DNA of 64,000 bases, taken from positions 124,001 to 188,000 of the forward strand of contig JBFMAI010000040.1 in NCBI GenBank assembly GCA_040755725.1, in the 5' to 3' direction. The DNA comes from JBFMAI01 sp040755725 (lineage in GTDB: Bacteria; Planctomycetota; Phycisphaerae; UBA1845; Fen-1342). A program made the translations under genes and the position numbers. Numbering within the stretch: the first letter of the stretch is position 1; each line of letters begins with the position of its first letter. This document shows positions 8,572-17,574 of the stretch, piece by piece. Under the pieces are notes generated by a model. It saw only the letters and a list, made by a program, of their open reading frames with translations, did no database searches and was not told the DNA's origin.

Positions 8572-8640
8572 GCGGCAGCAGCGCGAATCGGGCACGGTGA
8601 TTCAGGCCATTGAGGAAGCGGATTCTGCCAACGAGTGTGA

Positions 8641-8674
8641 CCCTTCCCCAACCCCTCCCGGCAAGGGAGGGGGG
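8641..8674. repeat. Family A palindromic repeat
   Basis: CCCTTCCCCAACCCCTCCCG, a GCAA loop, then GGGAGGGGGG. It lies between the convergent genes ending at 8571 and 8689 and may act as a bidirectional transcription barrier. Confidence 0.65.
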
Positions 8675-8688
8675 TCCAGGGACGGCGG

Positions 8689-9786
8689 CTATGAGCCGTG
8701 CTTCTTCAGGTAGGCGCGGGCGGCGGTGAGACCTTCGCTGTTGGGGCGGAAGTCCTGGCCGACGATCACGCCCACCGCGCGGGCGGCGCGGCGGTTCAGG
8801 GGCCGGTCCGAGACGAGGTACTCCGCCGCCAGACGTAGGCCGCGCTGGTCGCCAAGCCGTCCCAACGCCTCGGCTGCCGAAATGGCCACCAGCTCGGACT
8901 TGCTCTTGAGCAGCTCGGCCAGTTGTTCGGCGGCGTCGGCCAGCCCCATTTGGCCGGCGGCGTCGGCCGCCTCGGCCTGGATTTCGGGGTTGGTGTCCTC
9001 CAGCAAGGCCCGCAGTGTGCCGCCCGCCTTGACACCCCCGATCTGCATCAGGGCCGGGATGGTCGCGCGGCGGACCACGGGGTCGGCGGAACGACTGTAG
9101 TCGAGTACTTTCGTAATCTTGTCGGCGGACATCCGCCAGCCGGAGGAGCCCTCGGTGAGAAGTCGGAGGGCCTGGTCCCGGGGCGACAGCGTGGCCGTCG
9201 TCTTCTCCGTGCCGCCGCTTTGGGGCGTCGCCGTGTCGACCGAGGGTGCCGGCGCGGCTTGCTCGAGCTGGGCGGGGGCCAGACGTTCGTCCGCGACGGG
9301 GCCGAACTTGATTCCGGTGAGGAACCACCCGGGTCTCAAGGGGCGGGAATAGACCACGCAGCCGGTCAAGCGTCTCGTCTCGCCACTGGGCAGCGTCAGG
9401 ACCACAACCATCTGCTCGTGACGCCGGAACTGCGTGGCGCACACCAGTCCGGCGCCACCTTGCGAGAGGTCGCGTGTGCAGCCGGCCACGGCCCGCACCG
9501 TCCCGGTGGCCGAGAAGACGTGGTAGACAACCGCCTCCAGTCGAACGGGGCGACGTTCGTGTAGCCGCTTGTTGACCCACTTGGTTCCCTCCCGCTCGCG
9601 GGCGGCGTCGAGCTCACGCAGCACGGCCGCGAGCTCGGCGCGATCAATCGCAGCGCTGGCGGGTGTCGGCGGTGGCCCCGGGTTCCCACCCATACGGGAT
9701 TCATCGGCACGGGTCCAACGCGCGTTGACAATCATCCGCAACCAACGTGGTCTTGCGAGGACAACGCGCGGGGGGGGTAGCGGCAT
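8689..9786 (-). CDS. PilZ-domain protein with C-terminal HEAT repeats
   Basis: 365 residues, predicted cytoplasmic. The PilZ domain (c-di-GMP receptor fold) shows the RxxxR-type motif ERRPVRLEAV and the D-x-S-x-x-G motif DLSQGGAGL, both ligand contacts in the family. It is followed by an Ala/Pro/Thr linker and then HEAT-like helical repeats (DPVVRRATIPALMQIGG, NPEIQAEAADAAGQMGLADA, SELVAISAAEALGRLGDQ), which usually mediate protein contacts. It could relay c-di-GMP level to a surface or motility partner; none is identified by context. ATG 9786 has a weak AGGA upstream; ATGs at 9735 and 9693 are possible shorter starts. The frame extends further upstream but that part is not protein-like. Divergent from the calcium-repeat lipoprotein gene. 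Confidence 0.82.
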   Translation of the reverse strand: MPLPPPRVVLARPRWLRMIVNARWTRADESRMGGNPGPPPTPASAAIDRAELAAVLRELDAAREREGTKWVNKRLHERRPVRLEAVVYHVFSATGTVRAVAGCTRDLSQGGAGLVCATQFRRHEQMVVVLTLPSGETRRLTGCVVYSRPLRPGWFLTGIKFGPVADERLAPAQLEQAAPAPSVDTATPQSGGTEKTTATLSPRDQALRLLTEGSSGWRMSADKITKVLDYSRSADPVVRRATIPALMQIGGVKAGGTLRALLEDTNPEIQAEAADAAGQMGLADAAEQLAELLKSKSELVAISAAEALGRLGDQRGLRLAAEYLVSDRPLNRRAARAVGVIVGQDFRPNSEGLTAARAYLKKHGS

Positions 9787-9899
9787 GATGTATCGGTCCT
9801 GTCGCCGGTGTGCGGCGCGGCCGCGAAAACCGTGGACGCCACCGTGCCCCCGTTGAGCCGGAGGAGTTGTTATGGGCACGGTTTTTCTTCCGTGCGCAG

Positions 9900-9964
9900 G
9901 TTTCGTATTTCTTTGAGAAAGGGGGCGAAACCGCGCCCGGCGGGCGGTCCCTGACCGCCGCCGG
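9900..9964 (+). promoter_or_regulatory. Structured 5' leader with two hairpins
   Basis: Hairpin 1 (9900-9931) pairs GTTTCG with CGAAAC around an inner TTTCT/AGAAA stem. Hairpin 2 (9937-9964) pairs CCGGC-GGCGGTC with GACCGCC-GCCGG around a CCT loop with one bulged G. A GGAGGA Shine-Dalgarno follows at 9973-9978. The class is not recognised. Confidence 0.45.
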
Positions 9965-9986
9965 CCGGGGTCGGAGGAGAAAGAGC

Positions 9987-12900
9987 ATGAGCAGCTCCCG
10001 TGCCACTCTGTTCGGCGTGTCGCTCTGCCTGTGTCTGGGGCTGGGCTGCCTCCCGGACGAGATGAAGCCACCGGCCGGCCCCGATTGCAACGGCAACGGG
10101 GTCACTGACCGTCAGGACATTCGTTCGGGGCACAGCAAGGACTGCAACCGGAACCGGGTGCCGGACGAGTGCGACATCGCCAATGGCACGAGCCAGGACT
10201 GCGACGGCAACGGCGTACCCGATGAGTGCCAGCGCGACAAAGACCGCGACGGCGTGATCGACGCCTGCGACGGCTGCCCGACCGACCCGCTCAAGACGGA
10301 CCCCGGCGCCTGCGGTTGCGGCGTACCCGACACCGACGCAGACCACAACGGCATTCCCGACTGCCTCGAACAGGCCCCCAAGCCGGGGCCGGACTGCAAC
10401 GCCAACGGCGTGGCCGACGCGAACGACATTGCCTTGGGGACGAGCGCGGACTGTAACAGCGACGGCGTGCCGGATGAGTGCCAGACGGACTCGGACGGGG
10501 ACGGCGTGATCGACCCGTGCGACGGTTGCCCGAATGATGCGAGCAAGACCGCGGCCGGCGCATGCGGCTGCGGCGTAGCGGACGTGGACAGCGACGGCGA
10601 CGGGACGCCGGACTGCACCGACGGTTGCCCGGACGATCCGGCCAAGAGCGAGCCGGGCGTTTGCGGCTGCGGCGCGCTGGATGTGGATAGCGACGGGGAC
10701 GGTTATCTTGACTGCCAGGACCCGGGCGACCCGCCGGGGCCGGACTGCAACGCCAACGGCGTGCCGGACCTCGACGACATCGCCGCGGGGACCAGCCTGG
10801 ACTGCAACGGCGACGGGGTTCCGGACGAGTGCCAGCTCGACAGCGACGGCGACGGGCTGATTAACCCGTGCGACGGCTGTCCCAATGACCCGAACAAGTA
10901 TGAGCCGGGCGCGTGCGGTTGCGGCGTTCCCGACACGGACAGTGACGGCGACGGCGTGCCGGACTGCTCGGATGGCTGCCCGGACGATTCACTGAAGACC
11001 GAGCCGGGTGTCTGCGGCTGCGGCGTGTCGGACGCGGACGACGACGGCGACGGCGTGCCGAATTGCGCCGACGGTTGCCCGGACGATCCGGCGAAGAACC
11101 AGCCCGGCACGTGCGGCTGCGGCATGCCCGATGTCGACGCGGACGGCGACGGGATGCCGGACTGCCTCGATGCCTGCCCCAGTGATCCGGCCAAGGTGGC
11201 CCCGGGGGCGTGCGGCTGCGGCGTGGCCGATGTGGACGCGAACGCGAATGGGACGCCGGACTGCCTCGAATCACCGGGGCCGGGCGGCTGCGAGGTCACG
11301 TACTTCACGAGCGAAGGTCCGTCGCACGAGGGCTTCGACGGGTGTTTCGTGGCGGAGGGTGTGATCGGGCGCTCGGGGTGGTGCGGCAACTACACGTACG
11401 AGTTGAGCCTGAGCCCGGACACCGGGCCGCGGCGGAACAAGCGGGACTTCTGGTGGTTCTGCGGGCAGGAGTACCCGTTCACGTTCTCCTGGAACGGCAC
11501 GCAGGCCCGCTTCGTGGTCAACGGCGTCACCATGCAGGACACTTTCGCGTGCGGCGGCATTAATGCGCTCCAGCTCGCGTGCCGGGCGGTCAAGGGCCGC
11601 GTGGACCTGTACAACCTGGTCCTGGACGGTGAGCCGCTGGGGCACACGGTCGGCGCGGACAAGTGCGGCGATCAGCTCAAGATCATGCGCGTCGTCTGCG
11701 GCATCGATGATGAGTTCGTGTTGACCGGGACCGTCCGCATGGCGTGGCATTGGCTGGAGTTCCCGAAGAACTCACAGATTGCCTTCGACATCACCGCCGG
11801 TCAGGTGGACTTGCCGTCCGGCCCGGACTGCAACCACAACGGCATTCCGGATAGTCAGGACATCGCCGGCGGGACGAGTAGTGACTGCGACGCCAATGGC
11901 GTTCCCGACGAGTGTCAGGCCGATGGCGATGGCGACGGCGTGATTGACCCGTGCGACGGGTGTCCGAACGATCCGGCCAAGACGGCGCCGGGCGTTTGCG
12001 GCTGCGGGGTAGCGGATACGGATAGCGACGGTGACGGCGTGCCCGACTGCAACGACGGGTGCCCGAATGACCCGACGAAGACTCAGGCCGGCGCCTGCGG
12101 ATGCGGCGCGGCGGATACGGATAGCGACGGCGACGGGACGCCGGACTGCGTGGATGGCTGCCCGGATGATCCGGCCAAGGTCGAGCCGGGTGTTTGCGGC
12201 TGCGGCGTGGCGGATACGGATAGCGACGGCGACGGGACGCCGGATTGCGTAGACGGCTGCCCGGATGATCCGGCCAAGGTCGAGCCGGGAGTCTGCGGCT
12301 GCGGCGTGCCGGACGCGGACAGTGACGGCGACGGTGTGCTCGACTGCCTGGACTTGTGCCCGGACACGCCGGCGGGCCTGGCGGTCGATGAGCACGGCTG
12401 CCCGCTGCTGGCGGCTGACGCCGGTCCGGATGTGACGCTGGACGAGGTCGGCCCGGTCGTGCTCGACGGGGCGGCCGTGGGCGGTTTGCCGCCGTATGCC
12501 TTCCAGTGGTCGGCGCCGGGCTGGGCCGGGTCGAATGAGCAGAATCCGACGGTGATGCCGACGGTGACGACGGTGTATACGTTGACCGTGACGGATTCGT
12601 CCTCGCCGCCGCAGGTCGCCACGGACACGGTGACGGTGACGATCAGCGCGCACCCGACGCTGCGATACACGATCGTGGACATCGGGGCGCTGAGCGCGAA
12701 CGGGACGTATCCGGCGAGCATCAACGACGCCGGTGACGTGGTCGGTTACTACTACAGCTCGTCGTGGCAGCAGCGGGCGTTCCTGTATCGCGGCGGCGTG
12801 ATCTCCGATCTGGGCACGCTGGGCGGCGTGATGGCCTACGCCCACGACATCAACAACCTGGGCCAGGTCGTCGGCGAGTCGATGACGGCCGGTGGCCAGA

Positions 12901-13595
12901 CGCTGGCGTTCCGCTGGGACGGCAGCGGACCGTTGGTGAACCTGGGCGCGCTGCCGGGCGGCACGACCAGTGCGGCCTACGCCATCAACAGCCACGGGCA
13001 GGTCGTGGGGTACAGCGAGTACATCTCGACGTACCACGCGTTCCTGCACAGCGGCGGCGTGATGAGCCACATGGGCACGCTGGACTACTACCTCAGCGGC
13101 GCGTTTGACATCAACGACCACGGCCAAGCCGTGGGCGTGCTAATGGACGACCTCGGCCACGCGATGGCGTTCCTGTACGACAACGGCGTGCTGGTCAACC
13201 TGGGCACCCCGCTGCTGAGCGACTCGCAGGCCTGGGTGATCAACAACAACGGGCTGGTGGCGGGCACGGCCTGGGGCCCCGGTGAGGACCGTTCGTTCCT
13301 GTGCGCCAACGGGATCGTGATCGACCTGGGGGCCCTGCCCGGGTATCCGAAGACTTACGCCAACGGCATCAACGATGAAGGCAAGGTCGTGGGCACCAGT
13401 ACGTCCAACACGGGCGTGTCGCACGCCTTCCTCTACACGGGCGGCGAGCTGCGCGACCTGAACAGCCTGCTCGTGCCCGGCCACGACTGGCAGTACCTGG
13501 CCGGAGCCTACGCCATCAACAACAACGGGCAGATCACGGGCTACGGCCGGCGCAACGGCCAGGACCGCGGGTTCATCCTGACGCCGGTACCGTAA
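9987..13595 (+). CDS. Large lipoprotein with thrombospondin-3-like calcium repeats and HAF repeats
   Basis: 1202-residue exported lipoprotein: signal peptide with lipobox LGLGC at about residue 20. Residues 30-430 and 611-791 are tandem Asp/Cys-rich repeats of the form DSDGDGxPDCxDGCPDDPAK plus PGVCGCG, resembling thrombospondin type 3 / EF-hand-like calcium loops. They are interrupted by a compact Cys-containing domain of unknown type (430-610). A PKD/SprB-like Ig domain (811-888, NPTVMPTVTTVYTLTVTDS) precedes about seven HAF repeats (892-1202) with the AFLY..GG...DLGTLGG....INxxGQVVG pattern, which form a propeller-like extracellular domain. Probably a Ca2+-rigidified surface stalk with a binding head. 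The ATG at 9987 is supported by GGAGGA eight bases upstream; the frame is open to 9810 but that is leader. Followed by a strong terminator. Confidence 0.88.
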   Translation: MSSSRATLFGVSLCLCLGLGCLPDEMKPPAGPDCNGNGVTDRQDIRSGHSKDCNRNRVPDECDIANGTSQDCDGNGVPDECQRDKDRDGVIDACDGCPTDPLKTDPGACGCGVPDTDADHNGIPDCLEQAPKPGPDCNANGVADANDIALGTSADCNSDGVPDECQTDSDGDGVIDPCDGCPNDASKTAAGACGCGVADVDSDGDGTPDCTDGCPDDPAKSEPGVCGCGALDVDSDGDGYLDCQDPGDPPGPDCNANGVPDLDDIAAGTSLDCNGDGVPDECQLDSDGDGLINPCDGCPNDPNKYEPGACGCGVPDTDSDGDGVPDCSDGCPDDSLKTEPGVCGCGVSDADDDGDGVPNCADGCPDDPAKNQPGTCGCGMPDVDADGDGMPDCLDACPSDPAKVAPGACGCGVADVDANANGTPDCLESPGPGGCEVTYFTSEGPSHEGFDGCFVAEGVIGRSGWCGNYTYELSLSPDTGPRRNKRDFWWFCGQEYPFTFSWNGTQARFVVNGVTMQDTFACGGINALQLACRAVKGRVDLYNLVLDGEPLGHTVGADKCGDQLKIMRVVCGIDDEFVLTGTVRMAWHWLEFPKNSQIAFDITAGQVDLPSGPDCNHNGIPDSQDIAGGTSSDCDANGVPDECQADGDGDGVIDPCDGCPNDPAKTAPGVCGCGVADTDSDGDGVPDCNDGCPNDPTKTQAGACGCGAADTDSDGDGTPDCVDGCPDDPAKVEPGVCGCGVADTDSDGDGTPDCVDGCPDDPAKVEPGVCGCGVPDADSDGDGVLDCLDLCPDTPAGLAVDEHGCPLLAADAGPDVTLDEVGPVVLDGAAVGGLPPYAFQWSAPGWAGSNEQNPTVMPTVTTVYTLTVTDSSSPPQVATDTVTVTISAHPTLRYTIVDIGALSANGTYPASINDAGDVVGYYYSSSWQQRAFLYRGGVISDLGTLGGVMAYAHDINNLGQVVGESMTAGGQTLAFRWDGSGPLVNLGALPGGTTSAAYAINSHGQVVGYSEYISTYHAFLHSGGVMSHMGTLDYYLSGAFDINDHGQAVGVLMDDLGHAMAFLYDNGVLVNLGTPLLSDSQAWVINNNGLVAGTAWGPGEDRSFLCANGIVIDLGALPGYPKTYANGINDEGKVVGTSTSNTGVSHAFLYTGGELRDLNSLLVPGHDWQYLAGAYAINNNGQITGYGRRNGQDRGFILTPVP

Positions 13596-13636
13596 GGAGA
13601 ACGAAGAAGGAAAAATGAACAATGAAGAAAGGGCAA

Positions 13637-13680
13637 CGCCGCGCGCCGATCTTCTGCGGCGCGCGGCGGTTCTTTTTTCA
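13637..13680 (+). terminator. Strong Rho-independent terminator
   Basis: Perfect 11-bp stem CGCCGCGCGCC / GGCGCGCGGCG with a 10-base loop, followed by TTCTTTTTTC. Confidence 0.85.
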
Positions 13681-13706
13681 TTTTTCCTTTCTACCTCTGC
13701 GTTTTC

Positions 13707-16097
13707 TCAGAAGCTGCTCTCGCGGACGACCACGCGGGCGGCGTAGCGCAGCCACTCCGCGACGCGTGACCGCGGCGCCGTCCGTAGCCAAACGCGGCCC
13801 GTCTGGCCCACGCGGAGGTCCGGGGGCGGATCATCGAGCGTGATTTCCACCGCGTAGAGGGTCTCGACGGGCTCCAGTCGCCCCTGCGCGGCGGGGACTA
13901 CGGCGATCGGGCCGCCGGCCACGGAGGCCAGGCCGCGGTACTCCAGGGCCGTGGTTCGCACCGTGTCGACGAAGGTGATCCGGCCGGCGCGGCGTCCGGG
14001 GCCGTCGTCGGACCAGAACCAGGCGGGCCGGCCGACGCCCACGTCGCCTACTTGATCGTGGGAGACATAGCACACGACTTTGGGAGCACGCGGGTCCACG
14101 ACGCGGCCGAGTTCCTGGCGAATGCCCACCGGCGTACCGTCCCGCAGGCTTTCGTCCCACTCGACCACGAGGCCGTCGGCGGCGGCCACGCAGCGGCCGC
14201 GGGCCAGCGCCGCTTGGAGACTCTCCTGTTTGGCCAGGGCCCGGGCCAGTTCCTCGTGCTTCTGCGGCAGGAGGGCCCGCGGCGCCCGCTCGGCGACGAT
14301 GCGCTCGACTTCCAGCCGCAGGCGCTCCACTTCCAGGCGCGCGATCTCGGCCGCGTGGGTCAGCTCGTCCGCGGTGACCGTACACAACAACTGGCCGCGC
14401 CGCACGGGTTGCCCTACCGCCACGTCGGTCGGGTGAAACTCGCCGGCGGCGGGGGCGTACACGACCTGCGACTCGCGGGCAACGGTGACGGCGGGCACGG
14501 CGGTCCGACGCGGCAGCGGCAGCCCGAGCCAGAGCCCTAGGGCGACCAGCCCGGTGACGGTTGCCAGGGCGCGCCATCGCCGCCTAATTAACGGCCGACT
14601 ATTCCACACGCTGGTTGCCTCCCTCAATAGCGGTTGGACCAGGAAGACGTAGAGTGCCAGGGCGAACAGCGCCGCGCCGATCGCCTTCGTCACCCGGTGG
14701 TAGAGCATCAGCGCGATGGCGGTGTAGAGGAACAGGCGGTAGGCCCAGGCGTACAGCGCGTAGACGACCAGCCACCGCCCGCGCCGGGCCGTCGGGCCGA
14801 CTTCCGGGGCCGCCACGTCCATTCCGAGCAGGTGCCGCCGCAGCACCCAGCGCGTCCACGCGAACGACCGACTCTGGAGGTTGTCGATCCCCCACAGCTC
14901 GCTGAGGACGTAGTAGCCGTCGTAACGCATGCCGGGGTTGAGATTGAGCAGCAGCGTGGACAGCAGGGTCACCGACGACACGACGTAGCAGACGCTCTTG
15001 AGCAACCCCGGCGGCGCGAGGGACCAGACGACGATCCCCACCGCCGCCAGCACCAGCTCGGCCAGCACGCCCGCCAGGGCAATCCACAGGCGCTGCCGTC
15101 GGCGGCGCAGTCGCCAACTGTCGGTCACGTCGCTGTACGCCACGGGGAACAGGAAGATGAGCACGACGCCCATCGTGCGAACGTGGGCCCCCAGCGCCTT
15201 GGCGACGTACGCGTGGGCCAGCTCGTGCAACGTCTTGACCGTGGCGATCGTCAGGCCGAACGCGATGACGCCACCGGGACTGAAGAAGTACGAGAAGGTC
15301 GCCAAGTAGGCGTCAAAGCGCTGCGACAGCAGCAACAGCGCGGCCAGTCCCAGCCCGGCGTACAGCGTCAGGGCCGCCCGGCTTCCCAACGGCCGCACGT
15401 ACTCCACGGTCCGCCCCAGCCACGCATCGGGCCGCAGCAGCGGCACCCGCACGAACGCCACCCGCCGAAACACCGCCGCCAGCCCCCCGTTGCCCGGCGC
15501 CCCGCCCGCAGCCGTCGGCGGCCGGTCCGCGGATGGTCCTGCCGAGCCACGCTCGCCCGCCAGTGTTTGATCCGAGCCGCGACCATAGGGGAGCGGAAGC
15601 ACGGTCGCTTCGGTCGTCAGTCCGCGGCCGGCCGCATCGTGACACAGGTGGAGCACGTCCTCCGGCGACACGCGCACCGTCGTCGAGCGGCGCAAGTCGG
15701 CCAGCAGGCCGTCGAGAGTCTGACGGGTACGCAGCCGGGCGAGAAGCTCGGCCTGCACCCACGTGGCCCGCTCGAAGGTCCCACGCAGCGGGTCGTGCAG
15801 GACGTACGTCGGCGCGCCGTCCGGCTCATCGGGCCCGGGCAGGAACTCGATGTCCGGTCGCAGCACCGGCAGGAGGCCGTGCACCACCGCTCGCGCGCGT
15901 TCCGGGACACCTCCGTCGGTCGCCGACGGTGCGACGGTTCCGCCGCCTGAGGGTCGCGGTTCGGACGGGGAGCTCGATGGGCATTTGCGATTGTGCGTCC
16001 CGGGAAGGCGAGGCTCCTGCCGAGCCGCGGCTCGCCGGGAGGCTCGCCCTCCCGTCCCGTGTCCCCCGTTCCCTGTTCCCTGTTCCCGCGGCGCCAT
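13707..16097 (-). CDS. M50 site-2-type metalloprotease fused to HlyD-like membrane-fusion region
   Basis: About 796 residues; last gene of the export operon. Residues about 85-160 resemble a PqqD-type winged helix (YVLHDPLRGTFERATW, SPEDVLHLCHDAAGRGL). The membrane core has the zinc motif HELAH within VKTLHELAHAYVAKALGAH and the distal NPGMRYDGYYVLSELWG, corresponding to the N/D..G motif of M50 proteases. About seven to eight TM helices are visible. The C-terminal 270 residues are a HlyD/biotinyl-lipoyl adaptor with a coiled coil (LEVERLRLEVERIVAERAP). It may couple membrane proteolysis or substrate handling to export. In-frame palindromic repeats occur in the N-terminal 40 residues (family B) and near residue 175 (PLPYGRGSD, family C). 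The start is uncertain: ATG 16097 includes repeat-derived sequence; GTG 15887 is a shorter option. Confidence 0.88.
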   Translation of the reverse strand: MAPREQGTGNGGHGTGGRASRRAAARQEPRLPGTHNRKCPSSSPSEPRPSGGGTVAPSATDGGVPERARAVVHGLLPVLRPDIEFLPGPDEPDGAPTYVLHDPLRGTFERATWVQAELLARLRTRQTLDGLLADLRRSTTVRVSPEDVLHLCHDAAGRGLTTEATVLPLPYGRGSDQTLAGERGSAGPSADRPPTAAGGAPGNGGLAAVFRRVAFVRVPLLRPDAWLGRTVEYVRPLGSRAALTLYAGLGLAALLLLSQRFDAYLATFSYFFSPGGVIAFGLTIATVKTLHELAHAYVAKALGAHVRTMGVVLIFLFPVAYSDVTDSWRLRRRRQRLWIALAGVLAELVLAAVGIVVWSLAPPGLLKSVCYVVSSVTLLSTLLLNLNPGMRYDGYYVLSELWGIDNLQSRSFAWTRWVLRRHLLGMDVAAPEVGPTARRGRWLVVYALYAWAYRLFLYTAIALMLYHRVTKAIGAALFALALYVFLVQPLLREATSVWNSRPLIRRRWRALATVTGLVALGLWLGLPLPRRTAVPAVTVARESQVVYAPAAGEFHPTDVAVGQPVRRGQLLCTVTADELTHAAEIARLEVERLRLEVERIVAERAPRALLPQKHEELARALAKQESLQAALARGRCVAAADGLVVEWDESLRDGTPVGIRQELGRVVDPRAPKVVCYVSHDQVGDVGVGRPAWFWSDDGPGRRAGRITFVDTVRTTALEYRGLASVAGGPIAVVPAAQGRLEPVETLYAVEITLDDPPPDLRVGQTGRVWLRTAPRSRVAEWLRYAARVVVRESSF
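15571..15597. repeat. Family C palindromic repeat (GRGSD/TVRER type) in the M50 gene
   Basis: TCCGAGCCGCGACCATAGGG then GAGCGGA, the reverse complement of elements at 27446-27560 and 29524-29553. Translated in frame as LPYGRGSD in the linker before the first TM helix. Confidence 0.65.
16001..16055. repeat. Family B (GEAPAEP) palindromic repeat at the 5' end of the M50 gene
   Basis: Imperfect palindrome whose left half contains GGCGAGGCTCCTGCCGAGCC and whose right half contains GGCTCGCCGGGAGGCTCGCC. It encodes the atypical N-terminal residues of the M50 protein. Confidence 0.7.
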
Positions 16098-16169
16098 TCT
16101 TCACTCGCCACTCGTTCGTCTGGCGGGCGAGACGCCCGCGCTCCCCCACTCGCTACTCGGTGCTTGCCG

Positions 16170-17573
16170 TCACACTCCCAGGAAGCGGCGCACCGCGGCC
16201 AGCGGGCGGCGCAGCAACCAGTAACCCAGCGGGACCTTCTCTCCGTACAGAATCGCGGTGCCCTGAAGCCCCATCTTCAGGGTGCTCGCGGGCGCTTCGC
16301 GTTCTGACGGGTTAGGGTCGGGAGCCAGCCATTCTGCTTCGGCGCGGAAGCGGGCGCGGCCGTCCGGGGCCACCTGGCTGTGATTGGACAGAAACAGGAG
16401 GCGGGCGGACCGCGCGGTCCGCGGGTCGGAGTCCAGGATGATCGTGAGCGGCCGTTGGGGGTCGAGCGGCACGTTGTCGTGTTCCGGCAGCCAGATGCGG
16501 ACTTTGCTCTGCTGGGGATCGACGATGGTCATCAGCCGCTCGCCGACCTGCACCGGCCGCCCGCGCCAGGCGTGTGGGTCATCGAGTTGCACGACGCCGG
16601 CCACGGGGGCCTTCACCTCCAGCCGCGCGGCGCGGTATTCGGCGATGCGAAGGCGCGTGCGTTCCTGTTCGAGCCGGTTTTCGAGCAAGGCGATCTCGGC
16701 CCGGGCGGTGGGGCGGTCGAAGGCCTGCACGCGCGCCCGCTGGAGGTCCGACTCGATGATCTGCACCTGCTGCTGGGCGACCTTCAGTTCTTCCAGCGCG
16801 ACGCGCTGGTCATAGACCGCCAACCGTTCGCCGGCGTGCACGGGCCGGCCGGGCAGCACGAGGATTTCGTCAATGACACCCTCCAGCGGCGCCGCGACCA
16901 CGACCGGGTCGCGCGGCACGACTTCGCAGGGGGCAATGATGCGTAGCGGCACGGGCACCAGCACGAGCGCCGCCAGGGCCAGTAGTGACGCGATCCCCGC
17001 GACAACCCGCCGGCGGTCCCACACGAACCGCAGCAGCCCGCGCGGCCGGCGCGCGACGCTCCGCCACGCCACGCCATAGGCCAGGGCGAGCGGTTGCAGG
17101 CGGGCGAGGTCACCGGCGGTGAAGCGCTTGCCGGCCCAGCGTTCCAGCCACAGGGCTGCCACCGACCGGCCCTGGACGACAATCGGCAACCAGATCACGG
17201 AGAGCGTCCCCGTCCGCCGGCCCAACTCGGTCCAAGCGGCCTCCTGACCCGGAAGGTGAGCGGGGGTGACAAGGGCGGCTTGGTCACGCGGCGTCAGGGC
17301 GGCGGTCAAGACGCGCCACGTCGCCGCGAGCGGTCCCTGCGGGTGGGCCTCGACGGCCCCGGACACGCCGAGCAGGCGTGGCGCCCCGCGCTGCGGCAAC
17401 TCCCACAGCACGGCGCGGTCGTACGAGCAGTAGGTGTGGGTGCGGTTGAGAACGCGGAACTGCAACTGCTTGAGGTTCTCGCTGAGGCCGGCCTCCAGCG
17501 TGAGCTGCTGGAGCGCGACCAGCGACTGGAACGCCTCCGCAGTAAGCCCGCTTCCGTCCCGCGCTTCGGACAC
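16170..17573 (-). CDS. GAF-domain HlyD-type membrane-fusion protein
   Basis: 467-residue inner-membrane adaptor. Residues about 20-170 form a GAF-like domain (FRVLNRTHTYCSYDRAVLWE, LSVIWLPIVVQGRSVAALWLE). One TM helix follows (VVAGIASLLALAALVLVPVPL, about 190-212), then a HlyD-like region: a lipoyl half-motif (APLEGVIDEILVLPGRPVHAGERLAVYD), a coiled coil (EELKVAQQQVQIIESDLQRA), the second lipoyl half (LEVKAPVAGVVQLDD) and a beta-barrel domain. The GAF domain would lie in the cytoplasm and could sense a ligand that gates export; this is inference. The start is GTG at 17573, one base after the hlyD stop codon (TGACGTG), showing tight coupling. The M50 gene follows after 72 bases containing repeat-like sequence. 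Confidence 0.87.
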   Translation of the reverse strand: MSEARDGSGLTAEAFQSLVALQQLTLEAGLSENLKQLQFRVLNRTHTYCSYDRAVLWELPQRGAPRLLGVSGAVEAHPQGPLAATWRVLTAALTPRDQAALVTPAHLPGQEAAWTELGRRTGTLSVIWLPIVVQGRSVAALWLERWAGKRFTAGDLARLQPLALAYGVAWRSVARRPRGLLRFVWDRRRVVAGIASLLALAALVLVPVPLRIIAPCEVVPRDPVVVAAPLEGVIDEILVLPGRPVHAGERLAVYDQRVALEELKVAQQQVQIIESDLQRARVQAFDRPTARAEIALLENRLEQERTRLRIAEYRAARLEVKAPVAGVVQLDDPHAWRGRPVQVGERLMTIVDPQQSKVRIWLPEHDNVPLDPQRPLTIILDSDPRTARSARLLFLSNHSQVAPDGRARFRAEAEWLAPDPNPSEREAPASTLKMGLQGTAILYGEKVPLGYWLLRRPLAAVRRFLGV

Positions 17574-17574
17574 G

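Noticed and set aside
11772..12360. Tandem DNA repeats that could suggest a CRISPR array
   Set aside because: They are codon-level repeats of the calcium-loop protein units with no constant-length spacers, and no cas gene is present.
11772..13127. 451-codon minus-strand open frame
   Set aside because: Shadow of the calcium-repeat/HAF gene; Arg/His/Val-rich repeats mirror the Asp-rich repeats.
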